Assembly: GCF_003030345.1 (NCBI RefSeq)
Contig: NZ_CP028158.1
Location: 7,068,001 to 7,132,000, forward strand
Direction: 5' to 3'
From: Plantactinospora sp. BC1
GTDB lineage: Bacteria > Actinomycetota > Actinomycetes > Mycobacteriales > Micromonosporaceae
Length of the DNA stretch: 64,000 bases
Made by a program: the position numbers and the translations under genes. Positions 17,689 through 27,114 of the stretch are shown here, piece after piece; within the stretch, counting starts at the first letter, position 1; every line of letters begins with the position of its first letter. Below the pieces are notes generated by a model, which saw nothing but the letters and a program-made list of their open reading frames with translations, had not been told where the DNA came from and did not search any database.

Positions 17689-18500
17689 CCGGAGAACTCC
17701 ATGTTCACCCGCACCTCGCGGGTGAACTCGGTCGGCGGCTCCGCCGTGGTCCGCCCGGTCATCCGCCACTCGTAGCGCAGCGTCCGGACCCGGCCGTCGG
17801 CGTCGACCGTGACGTCGCCGACGAGCCGGACGGTCGCCGGGCCGGTGCCGGGGTCCGACTTCGTGGTCGCCTCGAAGTGGTACGCCCGGTCGCCCTTCTT
17901 GGTGACCTTCGCGTCGCTCTGGCGCAGCACCTCGAAGAGCCGTTCCCGGTCCGCCGAGCCGCTCAGCGCGCCGTCCAGCACGTGCGGGTCGAACGCCAGC
18001 CGCTCGGTCCTGCCCGACTCCCGGACGAACTGCCCGCCCATGGTGTGCGTGTAGAGCACCCCGTCGACCAGCCGCTGCTGCTCGACCCCGTCGAACCGCG
18101 AGTATCCGGTGGTCGTCGCCGGGTCGAACGCCCCCTCCGAGGTGTACGACGAGTCCGGCGCGCGGGTGTCGCCGTGCGACTTGTTGAAGGTGACCGTCGC
18201 CTTCACCCGGTAACTCACGTTCTCGCTCGCGGTGATCGCCGCCACCAGTTCCAGCCGGGGCGTCGGTGCCTCCGCGACGAGGGCCGGCCGGTCCGGTGCC
18301 GCCGGCTCAGTGGTGAGCGCGGTCCCCGCGACCACCCCGACCGCCAGTACCGCACAGGAGGCACCGACGATCGCGGCCGTCCGGCGCCGCCGGGCCCGCA
18401 CCCCGCGCCGGAGGATCTGCTCGGTCGGGGCGGCCGACAGCGGCTCGCCGTCGACCAGGTCACGTAGTCCGCTCGCCAGCCGCGAGTCGAGAGAGTTCAT
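17637..18500 (-). CDS. Single-pass membrane protein, probable anti-sigma-type partner
   Basis: 287 residues. A cytoplasmic N-terminus (about 1-40, RRGVRARRRR before the helix) precedes one membrane helix at about 41-64, and the remaining ~220 residues lie outside as a beta-rich domain (SYRVKATVTF, SRFDGVEQQRLVDGVLYTHTMGGQFV, RLVGDVTVDADGRV) resembling LppX/LolA-like lipid-binding proteins. It starts six bases after the SigE-type sigma factor gene, the usual place for a membrane regulator. No zinc-binding anti-sigma motif (HxxxCxxC) is present, so the control role is inferred from position only. Confidence 0.65.
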   Translation of the reverse strand: MNSLDSRLASGLRDLVDGEPLSAAPTEQILRRGVRARRRRTAAIVGASCAVLAVGVVAGTALTTEPAAPDRPALVAEAPTPRLELVAAITASENVSYRVKATVTFNKSHGDTRAPDSSYTSEGAFDPATTTGYSRFDGVEQQRLVDGVLYTHTMGGQFVRESGRTERLAFDPHVLDGALSGSADRERLFEVLRQSDAKVTKKGDRAYHFEATTKSDPGTGPATVRLVGDVTVDADGRVRTLRYEWRMTGRTTAEPPTEFTREVRVNMEFSGYGAPVTVEPPADVVTG

Positions 18501-18506
18501 CCCAGA

Positions 18507-19022
18507 TCACCTGTTCCGTTCGAGAACCGGCTCGCGTACCAGGCTCCGCAGTTTGGCCATGGCCCGCGAGTACTGACTCTTGACCGTGCCGACCGAGCAG
18601 CCGAGCACCTGGGCGACCTGCCGTTCGGACAGGTCCTCGTAGTGCCGCAGCACCACCACCGCCCGCTGTCTCGGCGGCAACGCCCGCAGCGCCCGGCGGA
18701 GTTCGTCGGCGTCGGCCTCCGGACCGGCCGGCGCCGGCCGGTCGGGTACGTCCGCGACGAGGTTCTCCCGCCGGCGCCGCCGCCACAGCGAGGTGTGGTT
18801 GTTCGTCAGCACCCGTCTCAGGTACGCGTGCAGGTCGTCGTGCCGGGACAGCTTGCGCCAGCGTTCGTACATCTTGACCAGGCTGTCCTGCAACAGCTCC
18901 TCGGCCTGCCAGCGGTCGCCGGTCAACAGCAGCGCCAGCCGTAGGTGGCGTTGCCAGGCCGACTCCACGAAGGCCACGAATGAGGTGTCGGCCGCCGACG
19001 GCGGCCCTGCTCGGTCCGTCAC
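18507..19022 (-). CDS. SigE-family RNA polymerase sigma factor (ECF type)
   Basis: 171 residues. Region 2 is at about 13-80 (FVESAWQRHLRLALLLTG, AEELLQDSLVKMYERW) and region 4 at about 112-165 (ALPPRQRAVVVLRHYEDLSERQVAQVLGCSVGTVKSQYSRAMAKL). This matches the actinobacterial 'SigE family' ECF sigma factors, which direct polymerase to envelope- or stress-related promoters. It is first in a two-gene unit with the membrane protein 17637-18500. Confidence 0.92.
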   Translation of the reverse strand: MTDRAGPPSAADTSFVAFVESAWQRHLRLALLLTGDRWQAEELLQDSLVKMYERWRKLSRHDDLHAYLRRVLTNNHTSLWRRRRRENLVADVPDRPAPAGPEADADELRRALRALPPRQRAVVVLRHYEDLSERQVAQVLGCSVGTVKSQYSRAMAKLRSLVREPVLERNR

Positions 19023-19088
19023 GGTCCTACCACGTGACAGGGTCGGGGAAGGTTGCCTGGCGATCCGGAATCCGCGGCGGGCCGGCGT

Positions 19089-19856
19089 TCAGCCCGAGAC
19101 GAGTTGCCGGGCCTCGGCCAGGGTGGTCGGCTCGCCGTGGCTGTCGAGGTACCACTCGTAGTCGTCGTCGAGCAGGTCGCGCAGCATCGCCAGGTCGGTG
19201 CCGTCGTCGGGGCCGCGCAGGTGCGCCGGTGGCGGATAGAAGCAGTCGCCGAGCAGCGCGACCCGGGCGTCCGGGACGTACACCACCGTCGAGTCGGGGG
19301 CGTGCGCGCCGCCGACGTGGCGCAGTCGTACCCCGGTCGGCAGGGTCAGCTCGGCGTCGAAGGTGCGGGTCGGCGGCAGGACCGTGAAGTCGACCCAGTC
19401 GTCCATGGCCAGCGCCCGGGCCCGGAAGCTGGGGCCGAGTCGCGGGTTGGCGCGTACCTGCTCGCGCAGGTAGCGGTGGCTCCACGGCCGGGCCGCCTCC
19501 TGCCGGAGCAGTTCCTCCCCGGCGACCTGCCCGACGATCTCGACGCCGGGCCAGGCGCAGGCACCCCAGACGTGGTCCCAGTGGTGGTGGGTGTAGACCA
19601 GCCACCTGGCCGGGGGCAGCCCGGCGGCCCGCATCGCCGCCTGGACCTCCCGGGCCTGCCCAGGGCTGTGCCCGGCGTCGACGACGACGCTGCCCCGCTC
19701 GTCGGCGACGACCGCCACCGCCGCCTGGACGTTCTCCGGGTCCGGGTCGCCGGGCGAGATCCAGACCCGGCCGGCGAGCTGCCGGAGAGTGCTGCCGTCG
19801 ATGATCGCGCGACCTCCGGGGCGAGGTCCGGGAGCGGACCGGGTGGCTTGGCCCAC
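19089..19856 (-). CDS. Metallo-beta-lactamase-fold hydrolase
   Basis: 255 residues. The di-zinc signature HHHWDH is at 90-95, preceded by SVVVDAGHSPGQA, with later ligands in HVGGAHAPDS and ALLGDCFYPP. These features place it in the MBL-fold hydrolases (glyoxalase II-like and others); many act on thioesters, lactones or phosphoesters. The substrate cannot be told from motifs. GTG start. It is divergent from the PLP enzyme at 19923 with a shared 66-base promoter region. Confidence 0.88.
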   Translation of the reverse strand: MGQATRSAPGPRPGGRAIIDGSTLRQLAGRVWISPGDPDPENVQAAVAVVADERGSVVVDAGHSPGQAREVQAAMRAAGLPPARWLVYTHHHWDHVWGACAWPGVEIVGQVAGEELLRQEAARPWSHRYLREQVRANPRLGPSFRARALAMDDWVDFTVLPPTRTFDAELTLPTGVRLRHVGGAHAPDSTVVYVPDARVALLGDCFYPPPAHLRGPDDGTDLAMLRDLLDDDYEWYLDSHGEPTTLAEARQLVSG

Positions 19857-19922
19857 ACCCTATCCGTCTCCTCCGGCGGCCGGGGATACGGTACGGCGTA
19901 CCAGGTGGAAGGGGCGACGACC

Positions 19923-20864
19923 GTGATCACCCGTACCGATGTGCAGGACGCGGCGGCCCGGATCGCCGGACACGTCCGGAGGACGCCGCTGGCCCGGGTG
20001 GAACCCGACCTCGCCGGACCGGCCGGAGCGTTCTGGCTGAAGCTGGAGTTCCTGCAACACTCGGGGTCGTTCAAGGCGCGGGGCGCGTTCAACCGGATGC
20101 TGGCCGCCGCCGAGCGCGGCGAACTGCCGCCCGCCGGGGTGGTCACCGCCTCCGGCGGCAACGCGGGCGCCGCCGTCGGGTACGCGGCGAGGTCCCTCGG
20201 CGTGCCGGCCGAGGTGTACGTGCCGACCACCGCCCCCGCCGTCAAGGTCGGCAAGCTGCGCCAGCTCGGCGCCACCGTGGTGCAGCACGGCACCGAGTAC
20301 GCCGAGGCGTACGACGCCGCAATCAAGCGGGCCGCCGACACCGGGGCGCTGTTTTGTCACGCCTACGACCAGCCGGAGATCTGTGCCGGTCAGGGCACCC
20401 TGGCGCTGGAACTGTGGGAGCAGGCGGGCGAGCTGGACACCGTGCTGGTGGCGGTCGGCGGCGGCGGGCTGATGGCCGGGGTGGCCGCCGCACTGGACGG
20501 TCGGGCCGAGGTGGTGGCGGTCGAGCCGGAGGGCACCTCGGCGCTGCACGCCGCGCTGGCGGCGGGCGGGCCGGTCGACGTACCGGTCGCCGGGGTGGCC
20601 GCCGACGCCCTCGGCGCCCGCCGGGTCGGCGCGATCGCCTACGAGGTGGCGGTCCGGGCCGGGGTGCGCAGCCTGCTGGTCAGCGACGAGCGGATCGTGC
20701 AGGCGCGAAGGCTGCTCTGGAGCAACTACCGGATCGCCGTCGAGCACGGCACCGCCGCCGCGATGGCCGCGCTCCTCTCCGGGGCGTACCGGCCGGTCGC
20801 CGGGGAGCGGTTGGCCGTACTGCTCTGCGGGGCGAACACCGACCCCGCCGACCTGGCCGGCTGA
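19923..20864 (+). CDS. PLP-dependent serine/threonine dehydratase-like enzyme
   Basis: 313 residues, fold-type II PLP enzyme. Lys51 in SGSFKARGAFNR forms the Schiff base; SGGNAGAAVGYAARSLG binds substrate, and the glycine loop VAVGGGGLMAG holds the cofactor phosphate. Length and layout match catabolic serine/threonine dehydratases without a regulatory ACT domain. The reaction would be deamination of L-serine or L-threonine to a 2-oxo acid, though some relatives are racemases. The start is GTG 19923 after GGAAGGGG; the frame is open far upstream but reads as non-protein there. Confidence 0.9.
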   Translation: MITRTDVQDAAARIAGHVRRTPLARVEPDLAGPAGAFWLKLEFLQHSGSFKARGAFNRMLAAAERGELPPAGVVTASGGNAGAAVGYAARSLGVPAEVYVPTTAPAVKVGKLRQLGATVVQHGTEYAEAYDAAIKRAADTGALFCHAYDQPEICAGQGTLALELWEQAGELDTVLVAVGGGGLMAGVAAALDGRAEVVAVEPEGTSALHAALAAGGPVDVPVAGVAADALGARRVGAIAYEVAVRAGVRSLLVSDERIVQARRLLWSNYRIAVEHGTAAAMAALLSGAYRPVAGERLAVLLCGANTDPADLAG

Positions 20865-20910
20865 CGGCTGACGGCTGACTCCGGCCCGGCCCGGCCCGGC
20901 CCGCCGCCCG

Positions 20911-21840
20911 CTATCGCACCACCCGCAGGGCGGCGCGGCGCCGCTCGTACCGGCCGGGCCAGTCCGCCTCCGGGCCGAGCAGCGCGGCGAGCGTGGCCGC
21001 GTCCCGCTGCGCCTGCCCCGCGCAGCAGTTGTTCAGCAGGACGTGCAGTTCGTCGGTCTCGGCGGCGAGGTCGCGCAGCCGTTCCGCCCAGGCGGCGAGT
21101 TCGTCGTCGCCGTAGGCGTACCGGAACCGGTCCTCCTTGCCCCCGATGCTCCACTCCGGACTGTGCCCGTGGAAGCGCATCACCGCCGGCTCGGCGGTGG
21201 CGAGCAGCAGCGGCGGGACCGAGGACTCGTGACCCTGCGGCATGTCGACGCTGACCATGCTGATGTCGTGCCGGGCCAGGAAGCCGACGGTGTCCGGGGC
21301 GTTGTCGCCGTCGAACCAGGACGCGTTGCGCAGCTCGACCGCGACCCGCCAGGGCCGGCAGCGCTCGACGGCGTCCAGGATCCGCCGCTTCGCGTTCTCG
21401 CCGTGCGCCAGCCAGGGCGGGAACTGGAAGAGGAGTACCCCGAGCTTGCCGGCTCCGGCGATCGGCGCGACGGCCTGCCGGAACCGCTGCCACAGCTCGT
21501 CGTAGGTCGACGACGGCAGGTCGCGGCGACGCACCCGACCGGTGTCCCGGCCGTCCGGGCGCAGGTCCCGGGGCAGCGCCGCCAGCTCCGCCCCGTGCCC
21601 GGTGAAGAGGCCGAACGCCTTCACGTTGAAGGTGAAGTCCGGCGGCGTACGGTCCGCCCAGGCCGAGGTCGTCTCCGGCGCCGGTACGGCGTAGTAGGTG
21701 GTGTCCACTTCGACCAGGCCGAACCGCTCGGCGTAGTAGGCCAGTCGCCCGGCCGGGGTGTTGGCCGAGCGGGGGTACCAGCCGGATGCGAGCAGCGACC
21801 GGTCGGCCCAGGAGGAGGTACCCACCTTTATCTCGCCCAT
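20911..21840 (-). CDS. DUF72 family protein
   Basis: 309 residues with the DUF72 pattern: IKVGTSSWADRSLLASGWYP, RLAYYAERFGLVEVDTTYYAVP, FTFNVKAFGLFTGHG, KLGVLLFQFPPW, VAVELRNASW and RFHGH near the end. It is a TIM-barrel protein of unknown activity, widespread and sometimes near DNA-repair genes. ATG 21840 is the start; the frame continues upstream without homology. It is divergent from the alpha/beta hydrolase at 21950. Confidence 0.88.
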   Translation of the reverse strand: MGEIKVGTSSWADRSLLASGWYPRSANTPAGRLAYYAERFGLVEVDTTYYAVPAPETTSAWADRTPPDFTFNVKAFGLFTGHGAELAALPRDLRPDGRDTGRVRRRDLPSSTYDELWQRFRQAVAPIAGAGKLGVLLFQFPPWLAHGENAKRRILDAVERCRPWRVAVELRNASWFDGDNAPDTVGFLARHDISMVSVDMPQGHESSVPPLLLATAEPAVMRFHGHSPEWSIGGKEDRFRYAYGDDELAAWAERLRDLAAETDELHVLLNNCCAGQAQRDAATLAALLGPEADWPGRYERRRAALRVVR

Positions 21841-21949
21841 GTCCACAGTCTCTCCCCACCGGCCACGGTGGTCGAAACCTACCGAGGCGGCACAGATCGG
21901 AGAAGTACTCGATCGTGGACGGCCGGGTCGCCCTGCTACCGTCCGGCGA

Positions 21950-22738
21950 ATGCCCGAGCTGTACGCCCCGGACGGCACCCGGCTGGCGCTGCACAATCTG
22001 GGCGGCACCGGTACGCCGGTGCTGCTCGTGCCCGGTCTCTGCGGTCACGCCGGGGAGTGGTCCGGCACCGCCGCCTGGCTCGGCGCGACGCACCACGTGC
22101 ACGCGCTCGACCCGCGCGGTCACGGCGACAGCGAGCGGCGCCCCGCCGACGTCTCCCGGGACGCCCACGTCGCGGACGTCGCGGCGGCGCTGGCCGTCAC
22201 CGGTCCGGCCGTGCTGATCGGTCAGTCGCTGGGTGGGCACACCGCGCTTCTCGTCGCCGCGCGCCACCCCGACCTGGTGACCCGGCTGGTGCTGGTCGAG
22301 GCGGGTCCGCAGGGACCGGATGCCGGCACCCCGGAGCGGATCGGGCGCTGGCTCGCCGGCTGGCCGACGCCGTTCCCGGACCGGGAGACCGCCGCCCGGT
22401 ACCTCGGCGGTGGCCTGGTCGGGGACGCCTGGGCCGCCGGTCTGCGGCACCGGGGCGACGGGTGGTACCCGGCCTTCGACCGGGACGTCATGGTCGGGAC
22501 GGTCGCCGCCGCCGTCGGGCCGCGCTGGGAGGAGTTCGCCCGGCTCGACCGCCCGACGCTGGTGGTACGCGGCGGTCGCGGCTGGCTGGACCCGCACGAG
22601 TACGCCCGGATGGCCCGGCATCCGGCGGTCAGCGCGGTGGAGATCCCCGAGGCCGGGCACGACCTGCACCTGGCGAGCCCGGACCGGTGGCGGGAGGTGC
22701 TCGTCGACTTCCTGCGCCCCGGGCCCCGGCGGAGCTGA
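21950..22738 (+). CDS. Alpha/beta-hydrolase
   Basis: 262 residues. The oxyanion region is VLLVPGLCGHAGEW, the nucleophile elbow GQSLGG with Ser93, Asp in LVVRGGRGWLDPHEYARM, and His in PEAGHDLHLAS. Closest in look to the haloperoxidase/epoxide-hydrolase branch, but the substrate is not predictable. The ATG at 21950 begins the conserved sequence. The TetR gene follows on the same strand after 115 bases. Confidence 0.9.
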   Translation: MPELYAPDGTRLALHNLGGTGTPVLLVPGLCGHAGEWSGTAAWLGATHHVHALDPRGHGDSERRPADVSRDAHVADVAAALAVTGPAVLIGQSLGGHTALLVAARHPDLVTRLVLVEAGPQGPDAGTPERIGRWLAGWPTPFPDRETAARYLGGGLVGDAWAAGLRHRGDGWYPAFDRDVMVGTVAAAVGPRWEEFARLDRPTLVVRGGRGWLDPHEYARMARHPAVSAVEIPEAGHDLHLASPDRWREVLVDFLRPGPRRS

Positions 22739-22853
22739 CGCCGCTCGGCCGGCCACCCCGGACGGCCGCACCGGCACCCGGAACGGCACTGCCGGGACCG
22801 CGCCGAACCGCATTACCGAGACCGACAGTTCCGACAAATCATATGCTGGTGCG

Positions 22854-23447
22854 GTGACGACCAGCGGCTCCCCGGACGGCCACCGCCGGGCACACACCGG
22901 TCGGCGCCGCAACGAGGAGGCCCGGCAGGCGATCCTCGACGCGGCGCTCCGGCTGCTCACCACCCCGCGCGACGGCGGGCTGACCGTCGACCTCATCGCC
23001 CACGAGGCCGGCGTCGGCAAGCAGACGATCTACCGATGGTGGCAGTCGAAGGGCGCGGTCCTGCTGGAGGCGCTGACCGACTGGAGCGACTCGCTGGTGC
23101 CGGTCCCGGACACCGGATCGCTCCGCGAGGACCTCTGCACCTACCTGGCGCACACGTTCCGCCGTACGGGCGAGCCGGCGACGGCGGCGGTGCTGCGTAC
23201 CCTGGCCGCCGAGGCGGCCCGCGACCCGGGCACCGCCGAACTGTTCCGGCAGTTCACCCAGACCCGCCGGGACGCGCTGCACGCCATCGTCCGGCGGGGC
23301 CGGGAACGCGACGAACTCGGCCCGGAGCTGGACCTCGAACTCCTGGTCGACCAGGCGTACGGGCTCTTCTGGTATCGCTTCCTGCTCGGGCACGGTCCGC
23401 TGAACCAGGAGACCGCCGAGCGGCTGACCGACGTCCTGATCCGCTGA
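22854..23447 (+). CDS. TetR/AcrR-family transcriptional regulator
   Basis: 197 residues. The N-terminal helix-turn-helix lies at about 15-62 (RRNEEARQAILDAALRLL, GLTVDLIAHEAGVGKQTIYRWWQSKGAVLLEAL), followed by a helical C-terminal ligand domain (TetR_C_11-like; LRTLAAEAARDPGTAELFRQF). GTG 22854 is the start, since upstream sequence in this frame has no homology. It could control the hydrolase before it or the membrane protein after it; a few bases upstream is an AT-rich patch (AAATCATATG) suited to a promoter or operator. Confidence 0.9.
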   Translation: MTTSGSPDGHRRAHTGRRRNEEARQAILDAALRLLTTPRDGGLTVDLIAHEAGVGKQTIYRWWQSKGAVLLEALTDWSDSLVPVPDTGSLREDLCTYLAHTFRRTGEPATAAVLRTLAAEAARDPGTAELFRQFTQTRRDALHAIVRRGRERDELGPELDLELLVDQAYGLFWYRFLLGHGPLNQETAERLTDVLIR

Positions 23448-23572
23448 CCCCGCCGGTACCTCGTCCGGCCGGTCGGCGGCGTGTCATGCTGGCCCGTCGG
23501 GTGCCTCCGGCTGCGATGCTCGGGCGGAGCCCCCGCCGACCGTCCCGACGAGGAAGGCCAGCAGTCGAGCCG

Positions 23573-25015
23573 ATGAGTTCCGAACACGCCCACAGCCACC
23601 TGCCCGGCGCCGGCCGGCCGACCAGCCGGGCCGCGCGCCGGCTGAGTCTGGCCCTGCTGATCCCGGTGGCGGTGCTCACCCTGGTGTCGATGGCGCTGCT
23701 CTGGCCCCGGGACACTCCGCCGCCCGGTCCGACCGACGGACCGATCCGGGTACTCGGCACGGTCGTCGCCGTCGAGTCGGCCCCGTGTCCCGGGCCGCCC
23801 CCCGGGGAGGAGCTGCCGACCGGCGCACCGACCGACTGCGGCACGGTCACGGTCGACCTGACCGAGGGCGTCGGCGCCGGACAGCGGGTCAGCACCGACG
23901 TACCGTCCGGGCCGGGCGCGGTCCGGGTGGCCGCCGGGGACGAGGTGGTGCTGCTCTACCTGGAGGAGAGCCCGGAGCGGCAGTACTCGATCATCGACCA
24001 CCAGCGCTCCACCCAGCTGTGGCTGCTCGGCGCGGTCTTCGCGCTCGCCGTCCTCGCCTTCGGCCGGTGGCGCGGCCTGAGCGCCCTGGCCGGGCTCGGC
24101 GTCACCTTCGCGGTGCTGCTGATGTTCATCGTGCCGGCCATCCTCGACGGGCGCTCACCGCTGCTGGTCGCCATCGTCGGCGCCGCCGCGATCATGCTCA
24201 CCGTGCTGTACCTGACGCACGGCTTCAGCATGACCACCACGGTCGCGGTGGCCGGCACCCTGGTCAGCCTGACCATCACCGCGGCGCTCTCCGCGATCGC
24301 CACCGCCGCCGCCCACCTCTCCGGGATCGCCGACGAGACCTCCAACTACCTCTCCATCACCCAGGGCGAGGTGAACATGCGCGGCCTGCTGCTGGCCGGC
24401 ATCGTGATCGGCTCTCTCGGGGTACTCGACGACGTCACCGTCACCCAGTCGGCCACGGTCAGCGAACTCGCGCTGGCCAACCCCGGCTACGGGTTCCGGC
24501 GGCTCTACTCGGCGGCCACCCGGATCGGCCGGGCACACATCGCATCCGTGATCAACACGATCGTGCTGGCGTACGCCGGCGCCTCCCTGCCGCTGATGCT
24601 GCTCTTCGCCGCCGACACCGCCACCCCGGTCAGCGAGCTGCTCACCAGTCAACTGATCGCCCAGGAGCTGGTACGCAGCGCGGTCGGCACCATCGGCCTG
24701 ATCGCCGCCGTACCGATCACCACCGCCCTGGCGGCGCTGCTCGCCGCCCGGCGCGGCGCCGAGGCGGGGGCGGTGCCGGCGGCACCCACCCCGACCACCC
24801 CCGCTCCGGGCGCCGCCCCGGCACCGGCCGCTCCGGGCACGGCTCCGGCACCGGCCGCACGGCGCGGTGTGGGTGGAGAGCCGCCGGCGGCACCGGCATC
24901 GACTCCGGCAGCGGCACCGGGCGGAGCCGGACCGGGGACCGGGGCCGGCGGTGACACGCCGGAGGCCGATCCCTGGATGGCCTTCGTCGACCGTCATCCG
25001 GACCGGAAGCGGTAA
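23573..25015 (+). CDS. YibE/F-like multi-pass membrane protein
   Basis: 480 residues. One N-terminal helix (about 25-45) is followed by an outside domain (about 48-135) and then six or seven membrane helices (about 143-385). The conserved YibE/F region includes GVLDDVTVTQSATVSEL, the motif of this family, in which Asp residues sit near the membrane. The last ~95 residues are Ala/Pro/Gly/Thr-rich and probably disordered. The family is of unknown function, often annotated as possible transporters. Start ATG 23573 is a moderate choice; ribosome-binding signals are weak. Confidence 0.8.
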   Translation: MSSEHAHSHLPGAGRPTSRAARRLSLALLIPVAVLTLVSMALLWPRDTPPPGPTDGPIRVLGTVVAVESAPCPGPPPGEELPTGAPTDCGTVTVDLTEGVGAGQRVSTDVPSGPGAVRVAAGDEVVLLYLEESPERQYSIIDHQRSTQLWLLGAVFALAVLAFGRWRGLSALAGLGVTFAVLLMFIVPAILDGRSPLLVAIVGAAAIMLTVLYLTHGFSMTTTVAVAGTLVSLTITAALSAIATAAAHLSGIADETSNYLSITQGEVNMRGLLLAGIVIGSLGVLDDVTVTQSATVSELALANPGYGFRRLYSAATRIGRAHIASVINTIVLAYAGASLPLMLLFAADTATPVSELLTSQLIAQELVRSAVGTIGLIAAVPITTALAALLAARRGAEAGAVPAAPTPTTPAPGAAPAPAAPGTAPAPAARRGVGGEPPAAPASTPAAAPGGAGPGTGAGGDTPEADPWMAFVDRHPDRKR

Positions 25016-25180
25016 CCGGGGCGGCACCGCACAGGACCGGCGCCGCTCCCGCCGGCTCCCCGCAGCCGCGCGGCGCGGTTATGGACGCCAGGACGATGGT
25101 GTCGGGACAGGCCGTCGTGCCACCGTCGTGCTCAGCCGACTCCGTCCACTGCGGACGACGGTCTGGCGGAGGGAGCGGCC

Positions 25181-27105
25181 ATGCTTCGCGCGATCACGGC
25201 ACGGCACCGGCCCGGACCGGCTCGCGGGCACCGGCCCGGACCGGCTCGCGGCCGGCAGGGCGGCTCCGGACGGCTGGCCCGTACGGCGGTGGTCGGGCTG
25301 GTCGCCGCGCTCGCCGTACCACTCGGCGGCGCGCCCGCGCAGGCCGGCGCCGTACGACCGGACGCACCGGCTCCGGCACCCGCCCCGGTCGGCCGGATCG
25401 CGGCCGACCCGATCGCGCACGACCCGACCGTGATCAAGCAGGGCCGGTACTACTACACCGTCATCACCGGCGACGCCGCCACCCGCAGCTACCTGCCGAT
25501 CAAGCGCTCGGCCGACCTGCTGCACTGGACCGAACTCGGCACCGTCTTCGACACCCCGCCGGCCTGGGTCGTCGCCGAGCTGGGCGTGACCCCGGCCGAC
25601 TTCTGGGCCCCCGACCTCAGCTACTTCGACGGCGCCTACCACCTCTACTACGCCGCCTCGTCGTTCGGCACCAACAACTCGGTCATCGGGCTGGCCACCA
25701 GCCGGACGCTCGACCCGGCCAGCCCGGCGTACGGCTGGGTCGACCACGGCATGGTGATGCGCTCGTCCGGCACCGACACCTTCAACGCCATCGATCCGGA
25801 CGTGGTCTTCGACGCCGACGGCCAGCCCTGGCTGTCGTTCGGCTCGTTCTGGGACGGCCTGCGGATCCGCCGGCTCGACCGGAGCACCGGGATGCCGGCC
25901 GACGGGACACTGCACCACATCGCCTCCCGGGGGGCGCCTCGATCGAGGGTCCGGCGATCGTCCGCCGGGGCGGCTACTACTACCTCTTCGCCAGCCTCGA
26001 CTTCTGCTGCCGGGGCGTCAACGCCGACTACCGCACGGTGGTCGGCCGCTCCGCCCAGCTCACCGGCCCCTACCTGGACCGGGACGGGGTGCCGCTGCTC
26101 GCCGGTGGCGGCACCGACCTGCTGCGCGGCTACAACGAGTTCCGGGGCACCGGCGGCGGGGACGTCTTCGCCGGCCCGGGCGGCGACTGGTTCGCCCACC
26201 ACTACTACGACACCACGGACGCCGGGGCGCCGAAGCTCTCGGTACGCCCGGTGACCTGGGCCGACGGCTGGCCCCGGCTCGGCGACCCGCGGTCCGGCAG
26301 CATCCGGGTCGGTCGCGGCAGCGCCTGGTTCCAGCTGGTCAACCGGGCCGGCGGCGCGGCGGTCGGGGTACCGGACTGTGGGTACGAGGGCGCCGACGTC
26401 CGGATCGTCGAGCCGTCGGCCGGTACCTGCCAGCAGTGGCGGCCGGAATACCGCGGCGACGGGTACGTCAGCCTGCTGCACCGGTCGAGCAACAAGGTCG
26501 CCGAGATCGCCGGCTGCGTCGACGCCGACGGTGCCCGGGTCGCGCTCTGGGGCTGGCTCGACAACGACTGCCAGAAGTTCCGGCTGCTGCCGACCACCGA
26601 CGGCTGGTCGCGGATCGAGAACCGGCTGGCCGGACGGGTGCTGGAGGCGGCCGGCTGCGACGGCGTGGGCACCCCGGTGCAGGTCTGGAGCTGGCTGGAG
26701 AACGCCTGCCAGCAGTTCCGCCTCGAACCGGTCGGCGAGGTGCTGATCGCGGACGTGGCCGGGCAGCGGGTCTGGGGCGTACCCGGATGTGCCTGGCGGC
26801 CCGGCTCGGCCGGCCGGGTGGTCGCGGACCGGCCCCGGGCCGGCGACTGCCAGCTCTGGCGCTTCCTGCCCGTCGGGGAGGGCTACTTCCGGATCGTCAA
26901 CCGGGGCGCGGACCGGCCGCTGACCGCGACCGCCGGCCGGGACGGCCGGGTACGCCTCGGGCTCGGTCCCCGCGACGGCGCCGGCCCGGCGGTGCGGTGG
27001 CGGATCGAGGCGGTCGACGGCGAGGGCTACCGCCTGGTCAACGCCGCCGGGGTCTTCGCCGCCCTGCCCGGTACGCCGGACCGGGTCCTGCTGCTGACCC
27101 CGTGA
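25181..27105 (+). CDS. GH43 arabinan endo-1,5-alpha-L-arabinosidase with ricin-type lectin domain (frameshifted)
   Basis: The N-terminal part (25181 to about 25934) has a signal peptide, then GH43 motifs: Asp81 in AHDPTVIKQG, ADFWAPDLSYFDG, and Asp205 in AIDPDVVFDADG. The reading frame must shift by -1 (one missing base) at the G6 run 25929-25934 for the protein to continue as SIEGPAIVRRGGYYYLFAS, which carries the catalytic Glu (25945-25947). Past that the frame stays open to 27105 and adds a ricin B-type beta-trefoil (CQQW, CQKF, CQQF repeats, about 26330-27100) for binding polysaccharide. The protein is exported and would cut arabinan. Without the shift the product stops at 26254 and lacks the acid catalyst. 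Confidence 0.8.
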
Positions 27106-27114
27106 GCGGCACCG

